Of a stretch of 64,000 nt of DNA, positions 26,848 to 36,955 are shown piece after piece. The stretch is taken from NCBI RefSeq assembly GCF_001039575.1, contig NZ_JIBT01000003.1, positions 23,424-87,423 of the forward strand. The letters run 5' to 3'. Each line of letters starts with the position of its first letter. The first letter of the stretch is position 1. The stretch is from Halomonas sp. PR-M31 (GTDB taxonomy: Bacteria > Pseudomonadota > Gammaproteobacteria > Pseudomonadales > Halomonadaceae). Under the pieces are notes generated by a model. The model saw nothing but the letters and a program-made list of their open reading frames with translations, was not told the DNA's origin and made no database searches. A program made the position numbers and the translations under genes.

Positions 26848-26883
26848 AAACGGTCATCGCTTCTCTTTTGCGATGGCCGTTTT
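26848..26883 (+). terminator. Terminator after the DUF2189 gene
   Basis: AACGGTCATCGC pairs with GCGATGGCCGTT around a T-rich loop and merges into TTTT. It separates this gene from the glucan/trehalose cluster that starts at 27100. Confidence 0.8.
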
Positions 26884-27099
26884 GCTACTGTGCTTGAAAC
26901 AGAGGACACTGATTCTGGCATATTGTCTTTATTCATCTATTCTTGAAGGTGGCTTGATGTAAGCACGAACAAGAGTGGCAGAAACTTAATATCTAAGAAT
27001 GATTAAGACGTAATAAAAACGCAAAAATTACTGAGGTTAAGGTTTTCTTGTTGTAATTGGCTTATGAAGAACTTGTGAGTCGTACAAGGAGGTTGCTCT

Positions 27100-28715
27100 A
27101 TGGGCAACACGGCGTTGCGCAGCATTTCGCAAGAAATGGTCCCCGTCGATGTGGATACGGATGATCCACTTGTAAAGGACCAGCAAAAAATCGCATTACC
27201 CGCCGTCATTGAAAAGGCGGCTAGAGCAAGAACTATTCCCAGGCGTATCGAGAAAAAAGACGAGAGCAGATATGACGTCTTGTACGTCACGCCGGAAATC
27301 GCCGATCTGGTCAAGGTAGGAGGATTGGGGGACGTCTCATCGGCGTTGCCTCGTGCACTTCGTTTACGTCACGACGTGCGGGTTCTGCTACCGGCCTATC
27401 GTGAAGTCATTCAATCCGATCGCAAGATCGAAGTGGTGGGGCACCTGCCAGCCCTAGCCGACATTCCTGCCTGCGACATCGGTCAAATCACCTATCCCGA
27501 TGGCTGATCCTCTATGTGTTGCTGTGCCCCGAGCTCTATGAGCGCGAGGGCAATCCTTATTGCGACGACTCAGGAATCGGGTGGGAAGACAACGACATAC
27601 GCTTTGCGCGTTTGAGTCTTGCGGCGGCCGAAATCGCCGCGGGTAACGCCGGGCTCAACTGGTGCCCTCAGCTTCTGCATCTCAACGATTGGACCTGCGG
27701 GCTGACCGCAGGCTATCTGCACTGGTGGGGGGAATCGACGCCCTGCATTTTCACCATTCACAACCTTGCCTATCAGGGCGTATTCGATGCGTCTCGCTGC
27801 AAAACCCTCGGCGTGCCGGAAGAGGCCATGACCATCGACGGGGTGGAATATCACGGCCAGCTCTCCTACATGAAGGCAGGTATTGCCTATTCAGGTCGAG
27901 TGACCACGGTCAGTGCCACCTATGCTCAGGAGATCACTACGCCGGAATTTGGCTGCGGACTCGAAGGGTTGCTGAGTACCAAAGCCGAGCAAGGACGTCT
28001 TGTGGGCATACCCAATGGCATTGATGAAAGCTGGGACCCGCGTACCGATGCCCATCTGGTAAGGGCATTTGCCAAGAACGATTGGCGTGGCAAGCGCGCC
28101 AACGCCAATTACGTACGTCAGCTGTTTGGCTTGGCAATATGCACCGGGCCGCTATTCGCCGTGGTCTCCCGTCTTGTGCATCAGAAAGGTATCGATCTCA
28201 CCGTGGGCGTAGCGGAGTCCATCATTCGCCGAGGAGGGCAGATCGTATTCATCGGGCGCGGTGAACGTGGGTTCGAGCGTGCGCTGTGCAATCTGGCGGA
28301 TCGGTTCCCTGGCGCGATCGGCGTCAATATCGGCTTCGATGAAGGGGAGGCGCGCTGTATCTACGCCGGCAGCGATTTTCTGCTGATGCCGTCGCGTTTC
28401 GAGCCCTGCGGGTTGAGTCAGATGTACGCCCAGCGCTTTGGCTCGCTACCCATCGCCCACCGTACCGGAGGCCTGGTGGATACCATTGAGGATGGGGTGA
28501 CCGGTTTTCTGTTCGATGAAGTGACCTTTGCCAGCTATATGCATGCCATCGATCGCGCTTTCAAAGTCTTTCGTGCCACGGATCTGTTCTACGCCATGCG
28601 TCGTGCGGCCATGGCAGGTCGTTATCATTGGCATCAGTCCATCGAACCTTATAACCAGCTTTACAGTGTGACCCTTGACGAAACGGAGTCTCCTTATGGG
28701 CAAGCTGTCAATTGA
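27100..28715 (+). pseudogene. glgA: Glycogen synthase GlgA (one-base frameshift)
   Basis: The gene starts MGNTALRSISQ behind AGGAGG. An unusual N-terminal extension of about 58 residues precedes the GT5 domain, whose start is DVLYVTPEIADLVKVGGLGD (the KxGG ADP-glucose motif). The frame ends at 27507 in ITYPDG, and the remainder is in another frame from about 27505 to 28715. One C in GG[C]CTGATC near 27503 joins them into 538 residues. The C-terminal part has the GT-B signature PSRFEPCGLSQMYAQRFGSL. GlgA makes alpha-1,4-glucan, or in some organisms maltose-1-phosphate, from ADP-glucose. First gene of the cluster. Confidence 0.88.
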
Positions 28716-30093
28716 CGTGACGCTACAAATGGACAAGGAGTCGCCCACGCCCAATCGAAGAGCCGCCTCGAGTCTGCCACAGCTTCTGCCGCCTTTGGCG
28801 CCGACGGATCGCTGGTATGACGGCCAGTGGCTGTTGCGTCGAAGCCGTCAGGATTTTACCTCGGCACCCCTGTCCATTTATCGCTTCAGCCCACTGGGAT
28901 GGTACCTGGATGAAACGGGAAACCCCTTGTCCTGGATGGCGCTGATCGATCGTCTTTTGCCCTATGTGGCGGATCTTGGTTTCACTCATATCGCGTTGAC
29001 CGATGTGAACGTGCAGCACGTCAACGATGAAGCATTTGCCACTTTCATTCTTGCCTGCCATGAAAGTGATATCGGCGTAATACTGGACTGGAACGTCGCT
29101 TCGGATACGCCATACGCAACCGGCGACGACAGTCAGACCTTTGCTGTCATGCTTCATCAGGTACTCGAGTGGGTCGAGCGCTATCATCTCGATGGCCTTC
29201 ATCTAAAGGAGCGCGCCGAGCAGACCGGCGACGGTCTCATCGAGCACTTGATACAGGGCATCACCAAGCGGCGCCACGACGTTCTCATCTTGATCGATCG
29301 CCCGGTAGACATGCCGGTTCATCTGTTGACCCGGGTATTGATATGCAATACGCACTGGTCGCGCAATACCTTGAATTATCTAAGCGTGCCCACGAAGTGG
29401 CGTGGCCGGGAACACCATTTGCTGCATGAAAGCCTGGGCACGGCCTTTAACATGCATTTTCTTTTGCCACTGCTCGAAGAATCATCGAGTCACGAGCCAC
29501 AAAGCTGGTTCGATCGCATGCCGGGAGACCCTTGGCAGAAGTTTGCCAACCTGCGTGCCGCCATGAGCTACATGTGGGCGCATCCTGGCAAGAAGCTTCT
29601 GGGCATGGGCAGCGAGTTCGCCCAGGGACCGGTATGGCAGCCCGGTAGATCCCTCGACTGGGGATTGCTGGATCAAACTTTTCATGCGGGCATGCTGCGA
29701 CTGGTGGCGGATCTCAACCGACTGTATGGCAATGAGTCGGCGCTTTATGAATGCGACATCGAATCCAGCAGTTTTACCTGGGTAATCGGCGACGACGTCA
29801 CCAATAGCGTCATCGCTTTTCTGCGTTATGGTGCCGAAGGCACCGCGCCGTTGTTAGTGGTCATCAATTTCACGCCCAACGTGCTCGAGAATTATCGCAT
29901 CGGTGTGCCGACCCTGGGGGCCTGGCACGAAGTGCTCAACAGCGATAGCGTTTTTTATGGTGGCTCCAACGTGGGCAACGCCAATGGCGTCGAGGCCCTG
30001 CTGGAGCCAAGCCATGGTTACCCGGTATCAATATCATTGACCCTGCCGCCCTTGGCGGCGTTGTTCTTGAGACAAGGAGATTGGCCGGCATGA
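28696..30093 (+). CDS. GlgB-like GH13 protein without catalytic residues (pseudoenzyme)
   Basis: A 465-residue protein related to the branching enzyme encoded at 45351-47606. Shared fold landmarks are LLPYVADLGFTHIALTDV, MPGDPWQKFANLRAAMSYMW, then HPGKKLLGMGSEFAQ, LDWGLL, ADLNRLYGNESALYE and FTWVIGDDVTNSV. The catalytic regions are lost. Region II reads LDGLHLKE where GlgB has VDALRVDA, so the nucleophile Asp is Lys171 and the conserved Arg is His169. Region III reads ILIDRP in place of IAEEST, region I lacks the His, and region IV lacks the His-Asp pair. The CBM48 domain is also absent. The frame is uninterrupted. It overlaps glgA by 20 bases, has a GGAG ribosome binding site, and is coupled to treZ by ATGA. 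A non-catalytic, glucan-binding or scaffolding role is inference. Confidence 0.85.
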   Translation: MGKLSIDVTLQMDKESPTPNRRAASSLPQLLPPLAPTDRWYDGQWLLRRSRQDFTSAPLSIYRFSPLGWYLDETGNPLSWMALIDRLLPYVADLGFTHIALTDVNVQHVNDEAFATFILACHESDIGVILDWNVASDTPYATGDDSQTFAVMLHQVLEWVERYHLDGLHLKERAEQTGDGLIEHLIQGITKRRHDVLILIDRPVDMPVHLLTRVLICNTHWSRNTLNYLSVPTKWRGREHHLLHESLGTAFNMHFLLPLLEESSSHEPQSWFDRMPGDPWQKFANLRAAMSYMWAHPGKKLLGMGSEFAQGPVWQPGRSLDWGLLDQTFHAGMLRLVADLNRLYGNESALYECDIESSSFTWVIGDDVTNSVIAFLRYGAEGTAPLLVVINFTPNVLENYRIGVPTLGAWHEVLNSDSVFYGGSNVGNANGVEALLEPSHGYPVSISLTLPPLAALFLRQGDWPA

Positions 30094-31910
30094 ATACGGA
30101 CGACACACCTGCGGCCAGGTTTCGGTTTGCTCCTTGCTTCGGCGCTCAGTTACAGGACGATGGTCGAACATGCTTTACGCTATGGGCGCCAACCGCAGAT
30201 AAGGTGTGGCTCGAGATCGAAGGAAGCGACAGCCAGGCCATGCAGGCCATGCAAGACGGCCATTATCAGCTGAGCGTTCAATGCTCGGCAGGAGCGGGTT
30301 ATCGCTACCGGGTGTTCAACGACGAACACGGCCAGGGGCTTGCCATCCCCGATCCTGCATCTCGCGCCCAGCATGAGGATATCGACGGCCCCAGTCTGGT
30401 GGTCGATCCCGAGCGTTACGGCTGGCGTCACCCTCAGTGGCAAGGTCGACCCTGGCACGAAAGCGTCATCTACGAACTGCATGTGGGAACCCTTGGCGGC
30501 TTTGAAGGGGTGCGTCAGCGTCTGGCCTATCTTGCTTCTCTGGGCGTGACCGCCATTGAGCTGATGCCGGTGGCGGAGTTCCCCGGTGGGCGCAACTGGG
30601 GCTACGATGGGGTGCTGCCCTATGCGGTGGAAGCCTCCTATGGCGATCCGGATGAGTTGAAAGCATTGATCGACGAGGCCCACGGTCATGGACTGATGGT
30701 GTATCTCGATGTCGTCTACAACCATTTCGGCCCGGATGGCAACTATCTGGCCGCCTACGCCGGCACCTTTTTCCGTAAAGATCTGCCCACCCCCTGGGGC
30801 GCTGCCATCGATTTTCGTAAGCCCCAGGTGCGCCGCTACTTCATTGACAATGCCTTGATGTGGCTACTGGAATATCGCTTCGATGGACTGCGCTTCGATG
30901 CGGTGCATGCCATTGGCGAACAGGATTTTCTCGTCGAGATGGGCCAGGAGATTCGCAAGCGGGTCGAGCCGGGGCGCCATGTACATCTAATGCTCGAGAA
31001 CGAGAGCAATCAGGCCAGCTTGCTCGATCCGACGCTGTTCGACGCCCAGTGGAATGACGACTGGCATAACGTCATGCATGTGCTGCTCACCGGCGAATAT
31101 GAAGGGTATTACAGCGATTTTACCGAAGATGCTACCCAGCGTCTGGCACGCTGCCTGAGTGAAGGCTTCATCTATCAAGGCGAGACGACCCGCGGCGGTT
31201 ATGTCCGGGGCGAGCCCAGCACCCATCTGCCTCCCAGCGCCTTCGTGATCTTTCTGCAGAACCACGATCAGATCGGCAATCGGGCCTTGGGAGAACGGCT
31301 CGGGCTACTGACCGACCCCAAGGCCCTGGTCGCGGCAACGGTACCCTTGTTGCTGTCGCCGATGATCCCGCTTCTGTTCATGGGAGAGGAGTGGGGGTCG
31401 ACGCAGCCTTTTTGCTTTTTCACCTCTCATCATGGCGAGCTTGCCGAGGCGGTACGTAAAGGCCGGCGCAGCGAATTTGCCGCCTTTAGCGCCTTTAGCG
31501 ACCCGGCCACTCGAGAAGCGATCCCGGACCCCAACGATCGACAGACCTTCGTCGATTCCATTCCGGATTTCGATTACCGGGAAACGCCGGTTCATGACGA
31601 GTGGCTGGCGCGTTATCGAAGGCTGCTGGCATTGCGCCAAAGTCAGATCGTGCCACGCTTGCCTGGAGCCGTTGCCGAAGGTGTCGAGGTACTGGCAGAA
31701 AAAGCGTTGCTTGCCCGGTGGCGTATGAATGACGACAGCCAACTCATCATTGCCCTGAATCTGGGAGGGAATAGCGTCGCAGTGGATGGCCTGGCGACGA
31801 TGTCAGGGCTTCTTCATGAAACCCAGGAAGGGATAGCAGCGAGCGCCCAGGAAGGTTGGCTCCAAACCTATAGCGCCGCTGCCTGGTTGCACACCAAAAC
31901 GCAAGGATGA
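30090..31910 (+). CDS. treZ: Malto-oligosyltrehalose trehalohydrolase TreZ
   Basis: A 606-residue GH13 enzyme with an N-terminal early-set domain (residues 10-95) and a TIM barrel. Its conserved motifs are VYLDVVYNHFGPDGNYL, the nucleophile D270 in GLRFDAVHAI, the acid/base E303 in LMLENE, and D393 in QNHDQIG. FPGGRNWGYDGVLPYAVEAS is characteristic of TreZ. It releases trehalose from maltooligosyl-trehalose made by TreY. The ATG at 30090 overlaps the previous stop and has AAGGAG upstream. Confidence 0.95.
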   Translation: MNTDDTPAARFRFAPCFGAQLQDDGRTCFTLWAPTADKVWLEIEGSDSQAMQAMQDGHYQLSVQCSAGAGYRYRVFNDEHGQGLAIPDPASRAQHEDIDGPSLVVDPERYGWRHPQWQGRPWHESVIYELHVGTLGGFEGVRQRLAYLASLGVTAIELMPVAEFPGGRNWGYDGVLPYAVEASYGDPDELKALIDEAHGHGLMVYLDVVYNHFGPDGNYLAAYAGTFFRKDLPTPWGAAIDFRKPQVRRYFIDNALMWLLEYRFDGLRFDAVHAIGEQDFLVEMGQEIRKRVEPGRHVHLMLENESNQASLLDPTLFDAQWNDDWHNVMHVLLTGEYEGYYSDFTEDATQRLARCLSEGFIYQGETTRGGYVRGEPSTHLPPSAFVIFLQNHDQIGNRALGERLGLLTDPKALVAATVPLLLSPMIPLLFMGEEWGSTQPFCFFTSHHGELAEAVRKGRRSEFAAFSAFSDPATREAIPDPNDRQTFVDSIPDFDYRETPVHDEWLARYRRLLALRQSQIVPRLPGAVAEGVEVLAEKALLARWRMNDDSQLIIALNLGGNSVAVDGLATMSGLLHETQEGIAASAQEGWLQTYSAAAWLHTKTQG

Positions 31911-31915
31911 CGGGC

Positions 31916-34900
31916 ATGAATGATGCGGCCTTGAGAGAACTCGCCAATGCCGTCGGGTTGATCGAGCAGTGGGAAGACAGCGAAGGCAATCAGTGTCGTC
32001 TTGACGACGAGACCCGCCATACCCTGCTCGCGGCACTTGGCTTTGACGTCAACGATGAAGAGACGATGCGCGCCAGCGCCAAACGCCTGCAGCGGCTATA
32101 TCACCCAGCCAGTCTTGATGAGCTGCCGCCACTGATCAGCGTGGATTGCGATACGCCCATCGAACTGCCATGCCCACTCAGGGCGGGCACGACATTCAAG
32201 GTGATACTGGAAACCGGCGAAGAGCGGGAAGGGCAAGTCGATGATCATGGCCGCTTACCCGCCATCGAGAGCCCAGGCTACCATCGCCTGGTGCTGGGCG
32301 AAGCGACGGCGACACTGGCCGTAGCGCCCCAGCGCTGTTTCAGCGTCGCGGATGCCTGCAACAACACCGGCGCGGACACACCCACCGAGCCACATCTGTG
32401 GGGACTGGCGGTGCAGGTGTATTCCCTGCGCCGTGCTGGCGCTGGAGGCATCGGTGATATTCTGGCATTGGCAGCGCTTGGGCGAGCCGCCGCTGCCCAA
32501 CAGGCGGATGCCCTGGTCATCAGCCCCATGCATGCCATGTTCAGTGCCGATACTCAGCGCTACAGCCCTTACTCTCCGTCCAGCCGCCTGTTGTTCAACG
32601 TGCTGTATGCCTCGCCGCGGATCGTGCTGGACCAGGAGCTGGTCGAAGAGGCCATTGACCGGTGCGGCTTGCAAGATGAACTTGCGCATCTGGAAGCCGC
32701 GGAGCTCATCGACTGGCCGGCAGCGGCGCAGGCTAAGTTGACCTGGCTACGTGAGCTTTTCGCCATGTTCCAGGAGTGCAGCGATCAAGGTGATGAAACC
32801 GATGCCCAGAAACGCAGGTTCAATGCGTTTCGTGCCGCGGGGGGAGAGTTGCTCGAGGATCACTGTCGTTTCGAAGCCCTGCGAAGGGCGCGTCCGGAAG
32901 GCAACTGGCGCGACTGGCCCGAAGCCCTGCGCGATCCACGCAGTCATGAGGTTGCGCAATTCGCTCGGGAAAATGCGCAGGAAGTGACGTTTCACGCCTT
33001 TCTGCAATGGCTGGTGGCGGAAGGGTTGGAGTATGCCCAGGACAATATGCGCGACGATGGCATGGCCCTTGGGATAATTGCCGATCTGGCGGTCGGGGCG
33101 GACGGCGCCGGTAGCCAGACCTGGAGCCGTCAGGAAGAGATGCTCGAAGGGGTCTCCATCGGTGCACCGCCAGACTCGTTCAACGTGCACGGGCAGGACT
33201 GGGGCCTGGCCTCGTTTTCGCCCCACGGCCTGGTGCGCTCCGGGTTTCGCAGCTTCATCGACATGCTGCGCACGGCGTTCCGTCATGCCGGCGGGCTGCG
33301 TATCGATCATATCCTGGGGCTACTGCGGCTGTGGCTGGTGCCTCATGGCGCTTCGCCCAGGCAGGGCGGTTACATTCGCTTTCCCTTGAACGACATGCTG
33401 CGTCTGGTGGCCCTGGAGTCCTGGCGTCATCGCGCCATCGTCATTGGCGAGGATTTGGGCACCGTGGCGCCGGGCTTTCGCGACCAGCTGAGAGAGCGTG
33501 GCATTCTGGGCATGCGCGTGCTCTGGTTCGAGCGCGACGAACAGGACGACTTCATTGCCTCAACCGAGTGGACGGACCAGGCCGTGGCAATGTCCTCGAC
33601 CCATGACCTGCCCACCGTGGCGGGCTGGTGGTCAGGGTATGACATCGATCTGCGCGATCGTTTCGGTCTGCTAGGGGATGAACAGGATGCTGTCACGGAG
33701 CATCGCCAAAGAGACAAGGAGCGGGTGAGTCTGGCGCATGCTCTGGGCCTGATTGATTCCACCGAGAATCCGGCTAGTCTGTCCGCCGATGATATTCCCG
33801 TGACCACCGTGCTGGATGCCAGTGCCGCCTATCTCGGGCATACGCCGCCGCCCTTGGTGGTGGTGCCCATGGAGGATGTTCTCGGGCTCGAACGACAGCC
33901 CAATCTGCCGGGCACCGTGGACGAACACCCCAATTGGCGTCGACGCTCGCCTGCACCGGTGGGGGAATTGCTCGAGGACGCTTCGATACGCAAGCGCCTT
34001 AGGGGGCTTGATGACTCGCGCCGCAATGCTTCGACTCGTCCTTCTTCCGCGCAAGGTTCTTCAGAAAAGAAATCTCTACAACCGCCTGAGGGCGAGGGTG
34101 ACGTCTTGCCTACCGGCAGCATTCAAAAAGACAGCATTCAGAAAGAGGAGACAGGGAAGTTGTCCTCGACGAGCCCTATTCGCGCTACCGTGCGCCTGCA
34201 GTTTCACTCCGAGTTCACCCTGGACGATGCGCTACCCTGGATCGACTACTACGCGGATCTGGGTATCAGTCATGTCTATGCGTCGCCCCTGCTGGCCTCG
34301 CGTAGCGGTTCGACCCACGGCTACGACGGCATCGACCCGACCCGACTCGATCCGGAGCTGGGTGGCGAAGAAGCGCTGGAGCGTCTGGTTGCCAAGCTGC
34401 GTGAACGGAACATGGGGTTGATACTCGATATCGTACCCAATCACGTGGCGGTGGGCGGCTCCGAAAACCTGTGGTGGCAGGATGTGCTGACCCAAGGCCA
34501 GCGTAGCCCCTATGCCAAGTTCTTCGATATCGACTGGCATTCGCCGGACCCGCTGCTCAATGGCAAGGTGCTGCTACCCTTTCTCGGCGGCCCCTATGGC
34601 GACATACTGCATTCCGGAGAATTAAGGCTGAATTACGAGGCGTCGACTGCCGGTTTTTATGTCGCCTATCACGAGCACCATTTCCCCATCGACCCGGTGT
34701 ATTACGGCGCCATCTTGCAGCATGCCAACGAGGATGCCTTGCGTTCCTTGGCAACATGCTTCGATGAAGCGCAAACGAGTGCCGATCCTCAGCGTTTGTT
34801 GATCGAGGCGCGGGAGCGTCTTGCCCAGGCCAGCGAGAAAGCGGATCTGCAGCCTGCATTGCAGCATTTCGACACGACCAGCGAGCAGGGGGCCCGTGCG

Positions 34901-36955
34901 CTGCACGATTTGCTCGAGAAACAGCACTACCGGCTGGCTTTCTGGCGCACGGCCTCCGATGAGATCAACTGGCGTCGTTTTTTCGATATTACTGAGCTTG
35001 GCGGGCTTCGAGTCGAGCTGCCGGAGGTTTTCGATGCCACCCACAGCGTGATCCTGCGTCTGGTGGAACGAGGCTGGGTCGACGGCCTGCGGGTCGATCA
35101 CGTGGATGGTCTGGCGGACCCCGGGGGCTATTGCCGCAAGCTGCGCCAGTGCCTGCAGGATCTGGCGCAGCACCGTCCGGATGACGTGCCGCGTTATGTT
35201 GCGCTCTATGTAGAGAAGATCTTGGCGGAGGGGGAAACCCTTCACACGGATTGGGGCGTGGACGGCACCACCGGTTACGAGTTCATGAATGAAGTATCCG
35301 GGCTGCAGCACGACCCGGACGGCGCGGCTCCATTGCGTACCCTATGGCGAGAAACAAGCGGTCGCGGCAGCGATTTTCTTATCGAGGTGCGCAAGGCTCG
35401 GGCGGAAATGCTCGATAGCGCCTTGTCCAGCGAGTTTCACGCCTGTGCTCGGGCTCTGCAGGCCTTGGCACGACACGATACGGCGACCCGGGACATTACC
35501 CTTGGCGCCATCGAGCGGGTACTCAAGGCACTGGTGGTGCATTTTCCTGTCTATCGCACCTACGCGGATGAGAAGGGGCGCCCTGAAGTCGATCGAGCGC
35601 ATTTCGAACAGGCAAAGGTCGAGGCGCGTCGTGACGTCAACCCGCCGGAGCGCGATCTGCTCGACCAGTTCGATCGCTGGCTCGGGGGAGAAGCCCCCGA
35701 GGCCTGTCAGGATGAACGAGAGCGATCGTTGCGTCTTCGGGCCATTCAGCGCTTTCAGCAGCTGACCTCGCCGGTGGCTGCCAAGGCGGTGGAAGACACC
35801 GCCGGCTATCGTTCGGCGGTATTGATCTCACGCAACGACGTGGGCTTTGATCCGCAGAACTTCAGCCACACCCCGGCGTATTTCCATGAGGCGTGCCGCC
35901 AGCGTGCCGAGCAGTTTCCGCTATCTCTCGTCACCACCGCCACTCACGATCACAAGCGCGGTGAGGATGTGCGTGCCCGACTGGCGGCGCTCAGTGAGCT
36001 GCCTTGGATATTTGCGGAGCAGGTGCGCCGCTGGCGCGAGAAGGCGGCATCGCAGCGAGAGGAGCAAAGCGCGGGTGTGGCGCCCTCGCCGGCAGACGAG
36101 CTGATTCTTTATCAGATGTTGCTGGGGGCCTGGGCGCCGACCCTCGATCGTGAGGATGGCGAGGCCATGAACGGCTTTGCCGAGCGTCTTGCCCAGTGGC
36201 AGGAAAAAGCACTGCGTGAGGCCAAACTACGCAGTCACTGGCTATGGCCCGATAGCGATTACGAGAACGCTTGTCGGAATTTCCTGTTCGGTTTGATCGA
36301 AGACACCGCGCTGCGCGATGAGCTGAGCGATACAGCGCGAGCCCTGGACCTGCCTGGAGCGGTCAATGGCCTGGTACAGGTGGTGCTACGCATGACCGTG
36401 CCCGGGGTACCGGATCTCTATCAGGGAACGGAGTTTTGGGATTACAGCCTGGTGGACCCGGACAATCGTCGCAGCGTCGATCACCAGGCGCGTCAAACGG
36501 CGCTCGAAAAGCATTCATCGCCACAAGAAGCGCTTGAGCACTGGCGCGATGGACGCGTCAAGCAAGCGGTCATCGCCCGGTTGCTTGCAATACGAAGCGA
36601 GTCTCCCTCCCTCTTTGCCCAGGGCGACTACACTGCCATGACGGTAGAGGGAAATCGAAAGGAGCATGTGGTGGCCTTCAGCCGCAAGCATGCACAACAG
36701 GCGCTGCTAGTGGTCGTGCCACGGCTGCCTGTAGCCATGCTCGAGTCCGCCACGTTGCCATTGATCCCCACTGAAGAATGGGGAGATGCGCAGCTGCAAA
36801 TACCGGAATCACTGCAAGGCCAATGGCGTGACGTGTTGACCGGTAATACCGTGGAACTGAATCAAGAAACGGTAATGATCAGTGAATTGCTGGCACATTT
36901 TACTGCCGGCGTGTTTGTCAGTATTGGAGTGGGGGAGCATGAAAATGACCGATGA
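31916..36955 (+). CDS. 4-alpha-glucanotransferase MalQ fused to malto-oligosyltrehalose synthase TreY
   Basis: A 1679-residue single chain. Residues 1 to about 690 are a GH77 amylomaltase, with D464 in LRIDHILGL, E512 in IGEDLGT and D564 in STHDLPT. Residues about 755-1679 are TreY, with THGYDGIDPTRLDPELGG, D1061 in LRVDHVDGLADPGGY, E1100 in YVEKILAEGE and D1345 in THDHKRGED. A polar, Ser/Lys/Gln-rich linker (about residues 700-755) joins them. MalQ reshuffles short maltodextrins; TreY converts the reducing end of chains to a trehalose unit. In Pseudomonas these are two adjacent genes. The start at 31916 has AAGGA upstream. Confidence 0.94.
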   Translation: MNDAALRELANAVGLIEQWEDSEGNQCRLDDETRHTLLAALGFDVNDEETMRASAKRLQRLYHPASLDELPPLISVDCDTPIELPCPLRAGTTFKVILETGEEREGQVDDHGRLPAIESPGYHRLVLGEATATLAVAPQRCFSVADACNNTGADTPTEPHLWGLAVQVYSLRRAGAGGIGDILALAALGRAAAAQQADALVISPMHAMFSADTQRYSPYSPSSRLLFNVLYASPRIVLDQELVEEAIDRCGLQDELAHLEAAELIDWPAAAQAKLTWLRELFAMFQECSDQGDETDAQKRRFNAFRAAGGELLEDHCRFEALRRARPEGNWRDWPEALRDPRSHEVAQFARENAQEVTFHAFLQWLVAEGLEYAQDNMRDDGMALGIIADLAVGADGAGSQTWSRQEEMLEGVSIGAPPDSFNVHGQDWGLASFSPHGLVRSGFRSFIDMLRTAFRHAGGLRIDHILGLLRLWLVPHGASPRQGGYIRFPLNDMLRLVALESWRHRAIVIGEDLGTVAPGFRDQLRERGILGMRVLWFERDEQDDFIASTEWTDQAVAMSSTHDLPTVAGWWSGYDIDLRDRFGLLGDEQDAVTEHRQRDKERVSLAHALGLIDSTENPASLSADDIPVTTVLDASAAYLGHTPPPLVVVPMEDVLGLERQPNLPGTVDEHPNWRRRSPAPVGELLEDASIRKRLRGLDDSRRNASTRPSSAQGSSEKKSLQPPEGEGDVLPTGSIQKDSIQKEETGKLSSTSPIRATVRLQFHSEFTLDDALPWIDYYADLGISHVYASPLLASRSGSTHGYDGIDPTRLDPELGGEEALERLVAKLRERNMGLILDIVPNHVAVGGSENLWWQDVLTQGQRSPYAKFFDIDWHSPDPLLNGKVLLPFLGGPYGDILHSGELRLNYEASTAGFYVAYHEHHFPIDPVYYGAILQHANEDALRSLATCFDEAQTSADPQRLLIEARERLAQASEKADLQPALQHFDTTSEQGARALHDLLEKQHYRLAFWRTASDEINWRRFFDITELGGLRVELPEVFDATHSVILRLVERGWVDGLRVDHVDGLADPGGYCRKLRQCLQDLAQHRPDDVPRYVALYVEKILAEGETLHTDWGVDGTTGYEFMNEVSGLQHDPDGAAPLRTLWRETSGRGSDFLIEVRKARAEMLDSALSSEFHACARALQALARHDTATRDITLGAIERVLKALVVHFPVYRTYADEKGRPEVDRAHFEQAKVEARRDVNPPERDLLDQFDRWLGGEAPEACQDERERSLRLRAIQRFQQLTSPVAAKAVEDTAGYRSAVLISRNDVGFDPQNFSHTPAYFHEACRQRAEQFPLSLVTTATHDHKRGEDVRARLAALSELPWIFAEQVRRWREKAASQREEQSAGVAPSPADELILYQMLLGAWAPTLDREDGEAMNGFAERLAQWQEKALREAKLRSHWLWPDSDYENACRNFLFGLIEDTALRDELSDTARALDLPGAVNGLVQVVLRMTVPGVPDLYQGTEFWDYSLVDPDNRRSVDHQARQTALEKHSSPQEALEHWRDGRVKQAVIARLLAIRSESPSLFAQGDYTAMTVEGNRKEHVVAFSRKHAQQALLVVVPRLPVAMLESATLPLIPTEEWGDAQLQIPESLQGQWRDVLTGNTVELNQETVMISELLAHFTAGVFVSIGVGEHENDR

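Noticed and set aside
28696..30093. The GlgB-like protein as an artefact of two compensating sequencing errors in a normal glgB
   Set aside because: All four catalytic regions, far apart, are changed, loops are missing and the CBM48 is absent, while the flanking landmarks stay in one frame.
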